Source: CAVQBJ01 sp963819075 (GTDB lineage Bacteria > Actinomycetota > Thermoleophilia > Solirubrobacterales > Solirubrobacteraceae). Taken from it: a DNA stretch of 64,000 nt. Each line of letters begins with the position of its first letter. Positions within the stretch are counted from its first letter, which is position 1. The notes under the pieces were generated by a model. The model saw only the letters and a program-made list of their open reading frames with translations. It was not told the origin of the DNA and searched no databases. Positions 8,621 through 17,241 of this stretch are shown in pieces. A program made the translations under genes and the position numbers. Location of the stretch: assembly GCA_963819075.1 (NCBI GenBank), contig CAWFUP010000002.1, positions 372,001 through 436,000 of the forward strand, in the 5' to 3' direction.

Positions 8621-9913
8621 GTGACCACCTCGCTCAGCGACACGCGCTCGGCCGAGTGCTACCGCGAGGCGCTCGCGGTGCTGCCCGGCGGCGTCAACTC
8701 CCCCGTCCGGGCGATGACCGCGATCGGGCGTACGCCGATCTTCATCGAGCGCGCGGAGGGCGCCGAGCTCTACGACGTCGACGGCAACCGCTACGTCGAC
8801 TACGTCTGCTCGTGGGGCCCGCTCGTGCTCGGCCACGCGCACCCCGACGTGGTCGCGGCGATCACAGCGGCCGCCGCGCGCGGCACGACCTACGGCGCGC
8901 CGACCCCGGGCGAGGTCGCGCTGGCCACCGAGGTCGCCGCACGGATGCCGGCCGTCGAGATGCTGCGCATGACCGCGTCGGGGACCGAGGCGACGATGAC
9001 GGCGCTGCGCCTCGCCCGCGCGGCCACCGGGCGCACCCGCGTGCTCAAGTTCGCCGGCGCCTACCACGGCCACGTCGACGGGTTGCTCGCCCAGGCCGGG
9101 TCCGGCCTGGCCACGCTGGCGATCCCGTCGAGCCCGGGCGTGCTCGCGAGCACGACGGCCGAGACGGTGATCGTGCCGTGGAACGATCCCGACGAGCTCG
9201 TGGCGGCCACCGAGGCGAACGAGCTGGCGGCGATCATCGCGGAGCCGCTGCCGGCGAACATGGGGCTCATCCCGCCGCACGAGGGATTCGTCGAGCTGCT
9301 GCGTGCGCAGGCCGACGCCACGGGCGCCCTGCTCATCTTCGACGAGGTGATCTCCGGCTTTCGGGTGGCCCGCGGCGGCGCCCAGGAGCTCACGGGCGTG
9401 CTGCCCGACCTCGTCCTCATGGGAAAGGTCATCGGTGGCGGTCTTCCCGCCGGAGCGCTCGGCGGCCCGCACGCCCTGATGGAGCGCCTCGCCCCGGCCG
9501 GGGACGTGTACCAGGCGGGGACGCTTTCGGGCAACCCCGTCGGGATCGCGGCCGCCCTGGCCATGCTGCATCACCTCGACGAGCGCGCCTACACGCGGCT
9601 CGCCGTGATCACCCGGCAGCTCGCGGACGGGCTGCGCGAGGCCGCCGGCGATCGTCCGGTGACGATCACCAGCGTCCCGGGGCTGCTCACGGTCTTCTTC
9701 AGCGGCGGTGCCGTGCAGAACCTCGCCGACGCGCAGGCCTGCGATCTGGAGGCCTATGGGGCGTGGTGTCGCGCCCTGCTGGCCCGCGGCGTGTACCCGC
9801 CGCCATCGCAGTTCGAGGCGTGGTTCCCCTCGCTCGCGCACACTTCCGAGGACGTCGAACTGACGATCGCGGCCGCGCGGGCGGCGTTCGCGGAGATCGA
9901 GGTCGGCGCGTGA
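8621..9913 (+). CDS. hemL: Glutamate-1-semialdehyde 2,1-aminomutase
   Basis: This 430-residue PLP enzyme of the class III aminotransferase fold converts glutamate-1-semialdehyde to 5-aminolevulinate, the substrate of HemB, in the C5 pathway. Visible landmarks are LPGGVNSPVRA at the N-terminus, the phosphate-binding region TASGTEATMTALRLARA, FAGAYHGHVDG, FDEVISGFR with the PLP-binding Asp, and the Schiff-base lysine in LMGKVIGGGLPAGA. TLSGNPV is also typical. The start is GTG 8621 (TSLSDTRSAECYREA), as nothing further upstream matches the family. No hemA, hemC or hemD is in the window, so the rest of the pathway is elsewhere. Confidence 0.95.
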   Translation: MTTSLSDTRSAECYREALAVLPGGVNSPVRAMTAIGRTPIFIERAEGAELYDVDGNRYVDYVCSWGPLVLGHAHPDVVAAITAAAARGTTYGAPTPGEVALATEVAARMPAVEMLRMTASGTEATMTALRLARAATGRTRVLKFAGAYHGHVDGLLAQAGSGLATLAIPSSPGVLASTTAETVIVPWNDPDELVAATEANELAAIIAEPLPANMGLIPPHEGFVELLRAQADATGALLIFDEVISGFRVARGGAQELTGVLPDLVLMGKVIGGGLPAGALGGPHALMERLAPAGDVYQAGTLSGNPVGIAAALAMLHHLDERAYTRLAVITRQLADGLREAAGDRPVTITSVPGLLTVFFSGGAVQNLADAQACDLEAYGAWCRALLARGVYPPPSQFEAWFPSLAHTSEDVELTIAAARAAFAEIEVGA

Positions 9914-10416
9914 GCGCGCTGGCGGCGCTCGCCGCGCTGCTGCGCGAACAGGGCGGCCTCGTCGGGGCGATCGTCGTCGAACCCGAGCCGGATGGCGTAG
10001 CGAGTCCGGCGTCGATCGTGGCCGATGGCCCGCGCACCCGTGAGCGTGCGGCGGCGTACGAGCTCGTCGTCGAGGCCGTGTACGAGGGCTACCTGCTGCA
10101 CTACGCCGACGCGCGCGTCGTGCGCACCGACGACCGCGACCTCGCCCTGCTGGCCGGCGATCAGCTCTACGCGCTCGGCCTGGCGCGGCTCGTGTCGCTC
10201 CAGGATCTCGACGGCGTGCGCGAGCTCGCCGACGTCATCAGCCTGTCGGCGCTCGCCCAGGCCGGCGGCGAGCCGGCACTCGCCGCGGCCGTGTGGGCGG
10301 CCGGGGCGCGAGCGATCGCCCGGGGTGCCGATCCCGAGCACGAGCAGGCCAAGGACCTCGTGCGCCGCGGCGAGCCCGGCGCCGCGGCCGCGCTGGCCGC
10401 GCTCGCGGCGGGCTGA
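9910..10416 (+). CDS. Hypothetical protein downstream of hemL
   Basis: A 168-residue, Ala- and Leu-rich, acidic protein starting at a GTG that overlaps the hemL stop (GTGA), so it is translationally coupled to the heme operon. It is predicted almost entirely helical, has no signal peptide and no membrane segment, and shows no recognisable motif. Low Cys/His content argues against a metal site. Its strict coupling suggests a helper role in tetrapyrrole synthesis or a simple operon passenger. I do not recognise the family and give no function. Confidence 0.7.
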   Translation: MSALAALAALLREQGGLVGAIVVEPEPDGVASPASIVADGPRTRERAAAYELVVEAVYEGYLLHYADARVVRTDDRDLALLAGDQLYALGLARLVSLQDLDGVRELADVISLSALAQAGGEPALAAAVWAAGARAIARGADPEHEQAKDLVRRGEPGAAAALAALAAG

Positions 10417-10525
10417 GCGCGGGCCCCGGGCCGCCGAGCAGGCGCGGTCAGTATTCTTAGCGTCCCTTGATGTCTCGGCCCCCCGCCTGCGGGCGCCAGT
10501 CTCCCCCAGTCCCATAGGAAGCTCA
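10417..10525 (+). promoter_or_regulatory. Likely promoter region of the qcr operon
   Basis: This 109-base gap separates the heme operon from qcrA. A TATTCT element at about 10452-10457 could serve as a -10 box, although no convincing -35 is visible. A clear ribosome site (AGGAAG at about 10517-10522) precedes the GTG start of qcrA. The promoter call is weak; the ribosome site fixes the qcrA start well. Confidence 0.35.
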
Positions 10526-11194
10526 GTGCCGACCAAGCGCGACCAGGCCAAGTCCAAGTACACCATCGACCGCGAGATCCCGGGCGCCTTCGAGGGCGAG
10601 ACGGTGACCCGGCGGCGCATGATGACCGGCGCCGCGCACGGCTTCGGCATCGTCGCCGCGGCGTCGTTCCTGCTGCCCTCGCTCGGCTTCGCGATCGGCC
10701 CGATCTTCAAGCAGGTCGAGGTCCCCTGGCAGACGGTCGGGGTGATCGGCGACTTCCCCGAAGACAACTACATCCCGGTCGTGATCACCGCGGTGCCGGG
10801 CATCGGTGAGGCCGGCAACACGACCGTGTACATGCGCGCACGCAACCCGGCGATCGACACCGACCCCGCCGACAAGGACACGCAGTTCGTGGCCATGACG
10901 AGCCGCTGCGCGCACCTCGGCTGCCCGGTGCGCTGGGTGAGCGCGGCCGAGCGCTTCATCTGCCCGTGCCACGGCGGCGTCTACAACCTGCTCGGCGTGC
11001 CGGTCGGCGGTCCCCCGGTGCGACCGCTCGATCGCTTCTACACGCGGGTCGTGAACGGGAACCAGATCCAGGTCGGGCCGCGCTACAGCGTCAACAGCGA
11101 GCTCCAGCGCTACGACCCGCGCGATCCGGGCGAGCCGCTCGACGGGATCGGCAAGTTCGCCTATCCGCCGCGGCCATCGGTCAACAAGCTGTAG
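10526..11194 (+). CDS. qcrA: Menaquinol:cytochrome c reductase Rieske iron-sulfur subunit
   Basis: A 222-residue Rieske protein. The 2Fe-2S ligands are in CAHLGCPVRW and CPCHGGVYN, separated by about 15 residues, each with the expected Cys and His, and the disulfide cysteines are present. A twin-arginine-like TRRRMMTGAAHGFGIVAAASFLLP segment near residue 30 acts as Tat-dependent signal anchor, so the cluster domain lies outside the membrane. It passes electrons from menaquinol to the cytochrome c domain of QcrC. The GTG start is fixed by an AGGAAG ribosome site. It heads the qcrABC block; tatC, needed for export, lies 4 kb downstream. Confidence 0.93.
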   Translation: MPTKRDQAKSKYTIDREIPGAFEGETVTRRRMMTGAAHGFGIVAAASFLLPSLGFAIGPIFKQVEVPWQTVGVIGDFPEDNYIPVVITAVPGIGEAGNTTVYMRARNPAIDTDPADKDTQFVAMTSRCAHLGCPVRWVSAAERFICPCHGGVYNLLGVPVGGPPVRPLDRFYTRVVNGNQIQVGPRYSVNSELQRYDPRDPGEPLDGIGKFAYPPRPSVNKL

Positions 11195-11203
11195 TCGCGA
11201 GCG

Positions 11204-12013
11204 ATGCCCAAGCTGCCCAAGATCCCCACCCCCCCGGTGCCCTCCGCGCTCAAGGCGCCGCCCCCGCGCCCCCAGCACGCCGAGGAGAAGCCGCCCACCC
11301 ATCACCTCAAGGAGGCCGGCGTCACGGTCGTCGACTGGGTCGACGAGCGGACCTCGCTGTCCGGCGGCGTGCGCTGGCTGCTGTTCCGCAAGGTGCCGCG
11401 CGGGACGAACTGGTTCTACACGCTCGGCTCGGCGACGCTGTTCGCGTTCCTCAACCAGGCCGTCACCGGCGTCTTCCTGGCCATGTACTACCGCCCCGAC
11501 GCCGCCGGCGGCGCGTACGAGTCGATCCGCTACATCAACGATCAGGTCTTCCTCGGGCAGTTCGTGCACGGCATGCACAAGTGGGGCGCCAGCGTGATGG
11601 TCGTGCTCGTGTTCCTGCACATGGCGCGCACGTTCTTCTTTGGCGCCTACAAGTACCCGCGCGAGCTCACCTGGGTGATCGGCGTCACGCTGCTCATCCT
11701 CACGATGGTCATGGGCTTCACCGGCTACCTGCTGCCCTTCGATCAGCGCGCCTACTGGGCCACGATCGTCGGCGTGAACATCAACGGCACCGGACCGCTC
11801 ATCGGGCCGTACCTGTCCGACTTCCTGCGGGCCGGGCCGGAGTTCGGAGCAACGACGCTGTCGCGCTTCTACGCGATCCACATGCTGCTCATCCCCGGCA
11901 TCATGGCGGCGCTCATCGGCGCGCACCTGTACCTCGTCAGCAAGCTCGGCACGACCGCCCCGCCGTGGATGAAGGCCGAAGAGGAGCCCGAGCTGCGCGA
12001 GGTCCGCGTCTGA
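11204..12013 (+). CDS. qcrB: Menaquinol:cytochrome c reductase cytochrome b subunit (b6-like N-terminal half)
   Basis: A 269-residue integral membrane protein corresponding to the four-helix, diheme half of cytochrome b. The histidine pairs appear as FVHGMHKWGASVMVVLVFLHMARTFF and FYAIHMLLIPGIMAALIGAHLY, spaced as expected for bis-His heme ligation across helices B and D. GYLLPFDQRAYWA matches the quinol-site loop. The N-terminal 40 residues are a Pro-rich soluble extension before the first amphipathic segment. The layout is that of Bacillus QcrB, not the long mycobacterial form. The stop overlaps the next start (ATGA), as expected for two halves of one core. Confidence 0.93.
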   Translation: MPKLPKIPTPPVPSALKAPPPRPQHAEEKPPTHHLKEAGVTVVDWVDERTSLSGGVRWLLFRKVPRGTNWFYTLGSATLFAFLNQAVTGVFLAMYYRPDAAGGAYESIRYINDQVFLGQFVHGMHKWGASVMVVLVFLHMARTFFFGAYKYPRELTWVIGVTLLILTMVMGFTGYLLPFDQRAYWATIVGVNINGTGPLIGPYLSDFLRAGPEFGATTLSRFYAIHMLLIPGIMAALIGAHLYLVSKLGTTAPPWMKAEEEPELREVRV

Positions 12014-12747
12014 TGAACCAGCGCGAGAAGGAGCAATACCTCCGCGAGTACTCGATCCTGAAGTCGCAGGGCAAGCCGTTCTTCCCCTACGCGGTGGCGA
12101 AGGACTCGGCCATGGCCTGCGTCGTGATGGCGGTCATCATCGTGATGTCGCTCGTGCTCGGCGCCGAGGTGGGGCCGAAGGTCAACCCGGCCACGACGAC
12201 GTACGTGCCGCGTCCGGACTGGTACTTCTTCTTCCTGTTCGAGGTCCTGCGCGTGATCAAGCCGCCGAGCCTCGTGCCGTTGGCGACGATCGGCATCCCG
12301 ACGGTGTGCATGATCCTGCTGTTCCTGCTGCCGTTCTACGACCGTGGGCCCGAGCGCCGCCCCGAGCGCCGCCCGATCGCCACGACGGCCGGGGTCTTCG
12401 TCATCTGCGCGATGGCGCTGCTCACCTACGAGGGCGGCAACGCTGGGGCGCCGACGGAGATCAACATCGCGACGCCGTCGTCGGTCACCGCCACGGGCGG
12501 GACGCTGCTCACCCAGTTCAACGCCGGCAAGCTCGCCGTCGCGCAGACCGGCTGCGAGGCCTGCCACAAGATCGGCGAGAACGGCAACTCCGGGCCGGGG
12601 CCGAACCTGTCGCACATCGGCTCGCGCCTGCCCAAGGCCGCGATCGCGCGCACGCTGGTGAACCCGACGTCGCCGATGCCGTCGTTCGCGAACCTGCCGC
12701 CGCAAAAGTTCCAGGACATCGTCACCTTCCTGTCGTCGCTGCGCTAG
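12013..12747 (+). CDS. qcrC: Cytochrome b subunit IV fused to cytochrome c
   Basis: A 244-residue fusion. Residues 20-140 form a subunit IV-like membrane part with three helices and the quinol-oxidising PDWYFFFLFEVLR stretch, equivalent to the PEWY region. A C-terminal c-type cytochrome domain follows (about 165-244) with one heme site CEACH and a likely axial Met in SPMPSF. This is the QcrC arrangement known in Bacillus: the b-type core hands electrons to its own tethered cytochrome c. The heme domain faces the outside. It completes the three-gene reductase operon, and menG starts 8 bases after its stop. Confidence 0.92.
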   Translation: MNQREKEQYLREYSILKSQGKPFFPYAVAKDSAMACVVMAVIIVMSLVLGAEVGPKVNPATTTYVPRPDWYFFFLFEVLRVIKPPSLVPLATIGIPTVCMILLFLLPFYDRGPERRPERRPIATTAGVFVICAMALLTYEGGNAGAPTEINIATPSSVTATGGTLLTQFNAGKLAVAQTGCEACHKIGENGNSGPGPNLSHIGSRLPKAAIARTLVNPTSPMPSFANLPPQKFQDIVTFLSSLR

Positions 12748-12754
12748 GTCGGCG

Positions 12755-13465
12755 ATGGCCGCGTCGCCAGGAGTGCCGGCCGGACGCCTGGAGGCGGGCC
12801 AGGTCCAGGCGATGTTCGACCGGATCGCCGGGGTCTACGACCTCATGAACACGGCGATGACCGCCGGCCTGCACCACCGCTGGCGCGAGCGGGCCGTCGA
12901 CCTCGCCGCCGTGGGGCCGGGCGACCGCGTGCTCGACGTGGCCACCGGCACCGGCGACCTGGCGATCGCGCTCAGCCGCCGCGTCGGGCCCGACGGTGAG
13001 GTGATCGGCAGCGACTTCTCCGAGGGCATGCTGGCGCGGGCTCGTGTGAAGGCGCCGCGGCTGCGCTTCGAATGGGGCGACGCCCAGCAGCTGCCGTACC
13101 CCGATGATCGATTCGCGGCCGCGACCGTGGGGTTCGGGGCGCGGAACTTCGCGGACCTGCGGATGGGCCTTAACGAGATGCAACGAGTCGTCGCGCCCGG
13201 CGGTCATGTCGTCGTGCTCGAGATCACCACGCCGCGACGACCCCCCTTGTCCAGTTTTTATCGCCTGTGGTTCGATCGGATCGTCCCCGCACTGGGCCGA
13301 CTGGCCGGCGACCCGGACGCCTACAGCTACTTACCCAATTCGGTCAAGCGGTTCCCCGGGCCGAGCGCGCTGGCCGGGGTCATGAGCGATGTCGGCCTCG
13401 TGGACATCCGCTACGTGCTCACGGCCGGGGGGATCATCGCCATCCACGTCGGCACGGTGGCCTGA
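12755..13465 (+). CDS. menG: Demethylmenaquinone methyltransferase (MenG/UbiE family)
   Basis: A 236-residue SAM-dependent C-methyltransferase that performs the last step of menaquinone synthesis. UbiE/MenG hallmarks are FDRIAGVYDLMNTAMTAGLHHRWR at the N-terminus, SAM motif I VLDVATGTGDLAIAL, GSDFSEGML, and GFGARNFADLRMGLNEMQRVVAPGGHVVVLEIT. The length is normal. It lies directly behind qcrC and in front of the polyprenyl synthase (ATGA overlap), so the reductase and synthesis of its quinol substrate are co-ordinated. A role with ubiquinone is unlikely in this type of organism. Confidence 0.92.
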   Translation: MAASPGVPAGRLEAGQVQAMFDRIAGVYDLMNTAMTAGLHHRWRERAVDLAAVGPGDRVLDVATGTGDLAIALSRRVGPDGEVIGSDFSEGMLARARVKAPRLRFEWGDAQQLPYPDDRFAAATVGFGARNFADLRMGLNEMQRVVAPGGHVVVLEITTPRRPPLSSFYRLWFDRIVPALGRLAGDPDAYSYLPNSVKRFPGPSALAGVMSDVGLVDIRYVLTAGGIIAIHVGTVA

Positions 13466-14484
13466 TGTCCGCGACGGCGACACCGCCGGGGGAGGTGCAG
13501 GCGATCCTGGCCCGCGGGGGTGAGGCGCTGCGGTCGCGCATGAGCGCGACCGAGGAGCATCTGCGCAGCGTGGTCGGCGAGGCGAGCGGCCCGCTGGCCG
13601 CTCACGCGAGCTCGATCATCGCCGCCGGCGGCAAGCGCCTGCGGCCGCTGCTCGTGCTGCTGTGCGCGCAGGCCGCGCAGGGAGCGGGTGGCGACGGGCC
13701 GATCGACGAGGACGCGCTCGTCCGCGCTGCGGTCTCGGTCGAGCTCGTGCACAGCGCCACGCTCGTGCACGACGACGTGCTCGACGACGCGCCGCTGCGG
13801 CGCGGGCGCCCGACGGTCGTGGCGGTCGGCGGGCGCGGCCTGGCCACCGCGGCCGGCGACTTGCTGTTCGCGCGCGCGTTCGCCGAGCTCGTGCGCAGCG
13901 GGAGCAGCGCGCAGCTGCGGGCGCTCTCGGATGCGAGCACGGCGCTCGCCGTCGGCGAGCTGTACCAGCGCGAGGATGCCTATCGCGTCGACGTCCCGCT
14001 CGAGCGCTACCTGGAGCGCTGCGAGCTGAAGACGGCTCGCCTGTTCGAGGCGGCGGCGCGGCTCGGGGTGCTCGCGGTCACCGGCGACGACGAGGTGGCG
14101 CTCGCCGACGCGCTCGCGCGGTACGCGCGCTCCATCGGGGTTGCCTTCCAGGTGCTCGACGATGTGCTCGACGTGGCGGGCTACGCCGACCGTACCGGCA
14201 AGCGCCGCGGCACGGACCTGCTGGACGGGACGATCACCCTGCCGCTCATCATCGCGCGTGAGCGCGACCGGTCGCTCGCGCGGATCGACGTTCGCGGCCT
14301 GTCCGAGGCCGACGTCGAGGCGGTGTGCGAGCGGATCGCCGCGAGCGGCGCGCTCGAGGTTGCGCGAGCGCGGGCGCTGGAGATCATCGCGGCGGCGAAG
14401 CGGGGGCTGCCGGCCGAGCTGGCGCCGTCCGCGCGCGAGCTGCTCGAGCTCGTGGCCGACGCGGTCGTCGAGCGCTACCGCTGA
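13465..14484 (+). CDS. Polyprenyl diphosphate synthase (menaquinone side chain)
   Basis: A 339-residue trans-isoprenyl diphosphate synthase. The first aspartate-rich motif is in LVHDDVLDDAPLRRGRPT and the second in AFQVLDDVLDVAG, both with intact DDxxD cores; GGKRLRPLLVLL at about residue 55 is the allylic substrate-binding start. It elongates farnesyl or geranylgeranyl diphosphate with isopentenyl diphosphate. Coupling to menG indicates supply of the menaquinone tail (HepT/IspB type). Chain length cannot be read from sequence by eye. ATG 13465 overlaps the menG stop. It ends 4 bases before the convergent zinc-ribbon gene. Confidence 0.9.
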   Translation: MSATATPPGEVQAILARGGEALRSRMSATEEHLRSVVGEASGPLAAHASSIIAAGGKRLRPLLVLLCAQAAQGAGGDGPIDEDALVRAAVSVELVHSATLVHDDVLDDAPLRRGRPTVVAVGGRGLATAAGDLLFARAFAELVRSGSSAQLRALSDASTALAVGELYQREDAYRVDVPLERYLERCELKTARLFEAAARLGVLAVTGDDEVALADALARYARSIGVAFQVLDDVLDVAGYADRTGKRRGTDLLDGTITLPLIIARERDRSLARIDVRGLSEADVEAVCERIAASGALEVARARALEIIAAAKRGLPAELAPSARELLELVADAVVERYR

Positions 14485-14488
14485 CGGG

Positions 14489-14944
14489 CTAGAAGTCGGA
14501 AGGCTCGATGTGATCGTCGCGCAGGGCGACGATGAAGCGTTCGACGTCGTCGGCCATGTTCGCTCGCGCGAGCTGCTGCAGGTCGCGCAACAGGACCTCG
14601 GCGCCGCGATCGAGCTCGAGGTCGAAGCGCTCGACCGAGTCCTGGGTGAAGATGCCGACGTCGCTCCACTCGCAATCGGGGCAGCGCAGCGCCACCTCCC
14701 AGTGCTTCGGGCCGGCCTCGGCCCAGTCGACCGGATACACGAGCTCGCCGGTGCAGCGCGGGCAGACGTGGAGGTCCTCGTCGGGACGGACCGGCGCGGC
14801 CGGGGACTGCGGGCCGTGGGCGGCGGTGAGCTCGACGTCGCCCTCGAGCGCCGGGTCCTGCTGACCGGCGAAATACAAGACCTCGATGATCTTGCCGCTC
14901 GGGAGCTGGACCTGGCGGATGTTCTTGGGTGACTCGGAGCTCAT
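14489..14944 (-). CDS. Zinc-ribbon protein of unknown function
   Basis: A 151-residue soluble protein with two CxxC pairs, CPRCTGELVYP and CPDCEWSDVG, about 30 residues apart, which together can bind one zinc ion. The C-terminal third is helical and acidic. There is no signal peptide. The N-terminus (VQLPSGKIIEVLYF) is a short beta-rich region. It lies convergent to the polyprenyl synthase and divergent from tatC. The ribbon could bind nucleic acid or a protein partner, but no family-specific motif identifies it. Confidence 0.75.
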   Translation of the reverse strand: MSSESPKNIRQVQLPSGKIIEVLYFAGQQDPALEGDVELTAAHGPQSPAAPVRPDEDLHVCPRCTGELVYPVDWAEAGPKHWEVALRCPDCEWSDVGIFTQDSVERFDLELDRGAEVLLRDLQQLARANMADDVERFIVALRDDHIEPSDF

Positions 14945-15169
14945 TCGTTCTTGGCCTCGACCTGCTCATCGGACAGTCGTCTCCGCTGCTTTAGACGGCC
15001 CCGGAATCCTCAACACCTACTCATACGCGGAGACCGATTGCGGGAAGGAATGAGCCGTCGTGCGGTCGATCGCGTACAGACGCTCGTGATGACCCGATAC
15101 CCTCTGGACAGCGGGTCCTGCGCCCCGCCGCCCCGTCTGCAGGCGCCGGCCCGGCGCCCCGCATAAGCC
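14945..15169 (+). promoter_or_regulatory. Divergent intergenic region upstream of tatC
   Basis: This 225-base stretch separates two divergent genes and must hold promoters for both. ATACCC at about 15098-15103 could act as a -10 element for tatC. No riboswitch or extended inverted repeat stands out. A short plus-strand frame inside it (14951-15166) lacks coding character. Confidence 0.3.
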
Positions 15170-16279
15170 ATGGCCACCGCGATCCGCACCATCGGTCACG
15201 ACGAGCGGCTCAGTCTCGTCGACCATCTCGACGAGCTCCGTACGCGTCTGTTCGTGTGCCTGGCGGCGCTCATCGTCGCGTTCGGCTTCTGCTTCTGGCA
15301 GAACCACGCGATCCTGCGGATCATCAACAAGCCGCTCGTCGCTCAGACGTCCAAGCAGGTGGCCAAGGGGGAGGGCGTCAACGGCCAGACGGCGCTCGCG
15401 CAGCAGGGGCTGCTCGGCGTGGCGGCCACCGACGAGCACCTCTTCACCGCGCTGGCGACCGATTCGGGCCTCTCCCCGGCGGCGCGTGCTCAGCTGCGCG
15501 CAGCCGCCGTGGCGGACGCGCTCGCGGTGCGGAAGGTGCCCCGGATCCCGCAGGGCGACAAGCCGGTGACGCTGGGGATCGGCGAGCCGTTCACGGCGAC
15601 GCTGTCGGTCACCTTCGTGTTCGCGGCCATACTCGCGCTGCCCGTGATCCTGTTCGAGCTCTACGGGTTCGTCCTGCCCGCGTTCAGCCCGCGGGAGCGG
15701 CGGATCGCCCTGCCGCTCATGCTGTCGATCCCGATCCTCTTCATCATCGGGGTCCTGTTCGGCTATTTCGTCGTGCTGCCGGCCGCGGTGCGCTTCTTCC
15801 AGAACTTCAACAGCAGCCAATTCAACATCCTCGTGCAGGCGAACCAGTACTACAAGTTCGCCGCGACGATCCTGCTGGCGATGGGCCTCGTCTTCCAGGT
15901 GCCCGTGGGGATCCTCGGGGCGACGCGCGCCGGCATCGTCACGCCGCAGGCGCTCGCCCGCAACCGTCGCTACGCGATCGTGGCCTGCGCAGCGGTCGCC
16001 GCGTTCCTCCCCGGCGACTTCGTCACGCTGATGCTCGAGACGATTCCGCTGTATCTCTTGTTCGAGGTCAGTATCCTGCTCGCTTCGATCGTCGCCCGGC
16101 GCGACGCAAAGCGAGAAGCGCAAGAAGCTCAGGAGCGGGCGACGAGGAGCGCCGCGGCGGCAGCCGGGCCAGCCTCTCAGCCCGAAACCCCCGTGACGAA
16201 CCCCCCGACAACCAACCCACCCGCCAACCCGTCCGTGCAGGAGATCATCGATCACGTGGACGAGCGGCTCTCCGACTGA
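15170..16279 (+). CDS. tatC: Sec-independent protein translocase TatC with enlarged first periplasmic loop
   Basis: TatC is the receptor that binds twin-arginine signal peptides in the membrane. The conserved N-terminal LVDHLDELRTRLFV with its essential Glu is present, as are ILFELYGFVLPAFSPRERR and the later helices. The protein has 369 residues against about 250 usually. The excess comes from a roughly 75-residue Ala/Gln-rich insertion between helices 1 and 2 (about residues 55-130) and a disordered Pro/Thr tail (about 320-369). No tatA or tatB is nearby. It is coupled by an ATGA overlap to a membrane-anchored protein. Local Tat clients could include QcrA and the PqqD-Tat protein of island 2. 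Confidence 0.92.
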   Translation: MATAIRTIGHDERLSLVDHLDELRTRLFVCLAALIVAFGFCFWQNHAILRIINKPLVAQTSKQVAKGEGVNGQTALAQQGLLGVAATDEHLFTALATDSGLSPAARAQLRAAAVADALAVRKVPRIPQGDKPVTLGIGEPFTATLSVTFVFAAILALPVILFELYGFVLPAFSPRERRIALPLMLSIPILFIIGVLFGYFVVLPAAVRFFQNFNSSQFNILVQANQYYKFAATILLAMGLVFQVPVGILGATRAGIVTPQALARNRRYAIVACAAVAAFLPGDFVTLMLETIPLYLLFEVSILLASIVARRDAKREAQEAQERATRSAAAAAGPASQPETPVTNPPTTNPPANPSVQEIIDHVDERLSD

Positions 16280-17058
16280 TGCTGTTCGATCTGAGGGGTC
16301 GAGGGCGGCGGCGCACGGTCCAGGGGATCTACCTTGGGCTCGCCCTGTTGATGGGCGTCGGTCTCGTGGGGTTCGGGATCGGCGGCGGCTTCGGCGGCAC
16401 CGGCATCTTCAACGCGCTCACGAACACGGGCGGCTCGTCGAGCGCGAGCTTCTCGGCGGAGATCTCCAAGGACCGCAAGGCGATCGCGGCGAATCCGAAG
16501 AACGTCTCCGCCTACGGCTCCCTCGTCAGCGACCTCTTCCGCCAGTCGGGCGCCGGCAACAACTACAACACGACGGCCGGCGAGTTCACGACGGCGGCGC
16601 GCCCGACACTCAACGAGCTGTCGCAGGCCTGGCAGCAGTACCTCGCGGTCAACCCCAACAGCCCCGACCCGGCGCTCGCGGCCGACATGGTGCAGATCTA
16701 CGGCCCGTCCAACAACGCGCTCAACCAGCCGTCGAATGCGCTGAGGGCGGAGCAGATCGTGATCAACAACAAGCCAACGCCGGCGTTCTCCGACTACGAG
16801 GCGCTGGCGCTGTTCGCCTTCTCGGCGCATAACACGCGCGAGGGCGACCTCGCGGCGGCGAAGGCGGTCGACCTGGCGCCGGCCGCGCAGCAGGCGCAGC
16901 TCCGCACCCAGCTGAAGGCGATCAGGGCGAACCCGAGCCTGCTGACGCAGTCGGCCAGCCAGCCGCAGGCGACGGGGCCGCAGACCTTCTCGGTGCCTTC
17001 GTCGGCGGCCGCGCCGACCGGGACGGCCACCGGGACGGCGAGCGGGACGACGAAGTAG
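16279..17058 (+). CDS. Membrane-anchored TPR-like protein coupled to tatC
   Basis: A 259-residue protein with one N-terminal transmembrane helix (about residues 18-40), a Gly-rich linker, a helical region (about 60-215) and an Ala/Thr-rich tail. The helical part contains degenerate tetratricopeptide-like units (ISKDRKAIAANPKNVSAYGSL, AWQQYLAVNPNSPDPALAADM and SDYEALALFAFSAHN). The ATG overlaps the tatC stop, implying co-translation. A role as a chaperone or assembly factor at the Tat site or the envelope is possible but unproven. Confidence 0.75.
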   Translation: MLFDLRGRGRRRTVQGIYLGLALLMGVGLVGFGIGGGFGGTGIFNALTNTGGSSSASFSAEISKDRKAIAANPKNVSAYGSLVSDLFRQSGAGNNYNTTAGEFTTAARPTLNELSQAWQQYLAVNPNSPDPALAADMVQIYGPSNNALNQPSNALRAEQIVINNKPTPAFSDYEALALFAFSAHNTREGDLAAAKAVDLAPAAQQAQLRTQLKAIRANPSLLTQSASQPQATGPQTFSVPSSAAAPTGTATGTASGTTK

Positions 17059-17108
17059 GGGCTAGAATCGTGGACGTCGCCGGCCGGCGCACTCGCCGGC
17101 GCCCGTGC

Positions 17109-17181
17109 GGGCCGTTAGCTCAACTGGCAGAGCAGGGGCCTCTTAAGCCCAAGGTTGTAGGTTCGATTCCTACACGGCCCA
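17109..17181 (+). tRNA. tRNA-Lys (CUU)
   Basis: The 73 bases fold as a tRNA: acceptor stem GGGCCGT paired with ACGGCCC, D arm GCTC/GAGC, a seven-base anticodon loop CTCTTAA with anticodon CTT (reads AAG, Lys), and T arm GTAGG-TTCGATT-CCTAC. The 27:43 position is a G-A mismatch. The discriminator is A and CCA is not encoded. Its 3' part is duplicated twice downstream, marking it as an integration target. Confidence 0.93.
17140..17181 (+). repeat. att-like core A: 3' end of tRNA-Lys
   Basis: The anticodon-loop-to-acceptor part of the tRNA. Bases 17144-17181 recur exactly at 29919-29956, and 17140-17181 recur at 32973-33014 with one mismatch. This is the classic pattern of site-specific integration into a tRNA 3' end, where the intact gene is kept at one boundary. 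Similarity of the three copies continues about 30 bases past the tRNA (a GGAAGG-CCTGCAAAT block). Confidence 0.75.
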
Positions 17182-17241
17182 TCGATCGGAAGGCCCTGCA
17201 AATGGGGGGGTTCGCGGCGGCGGCCTTTTCGGCGTCCGCGG

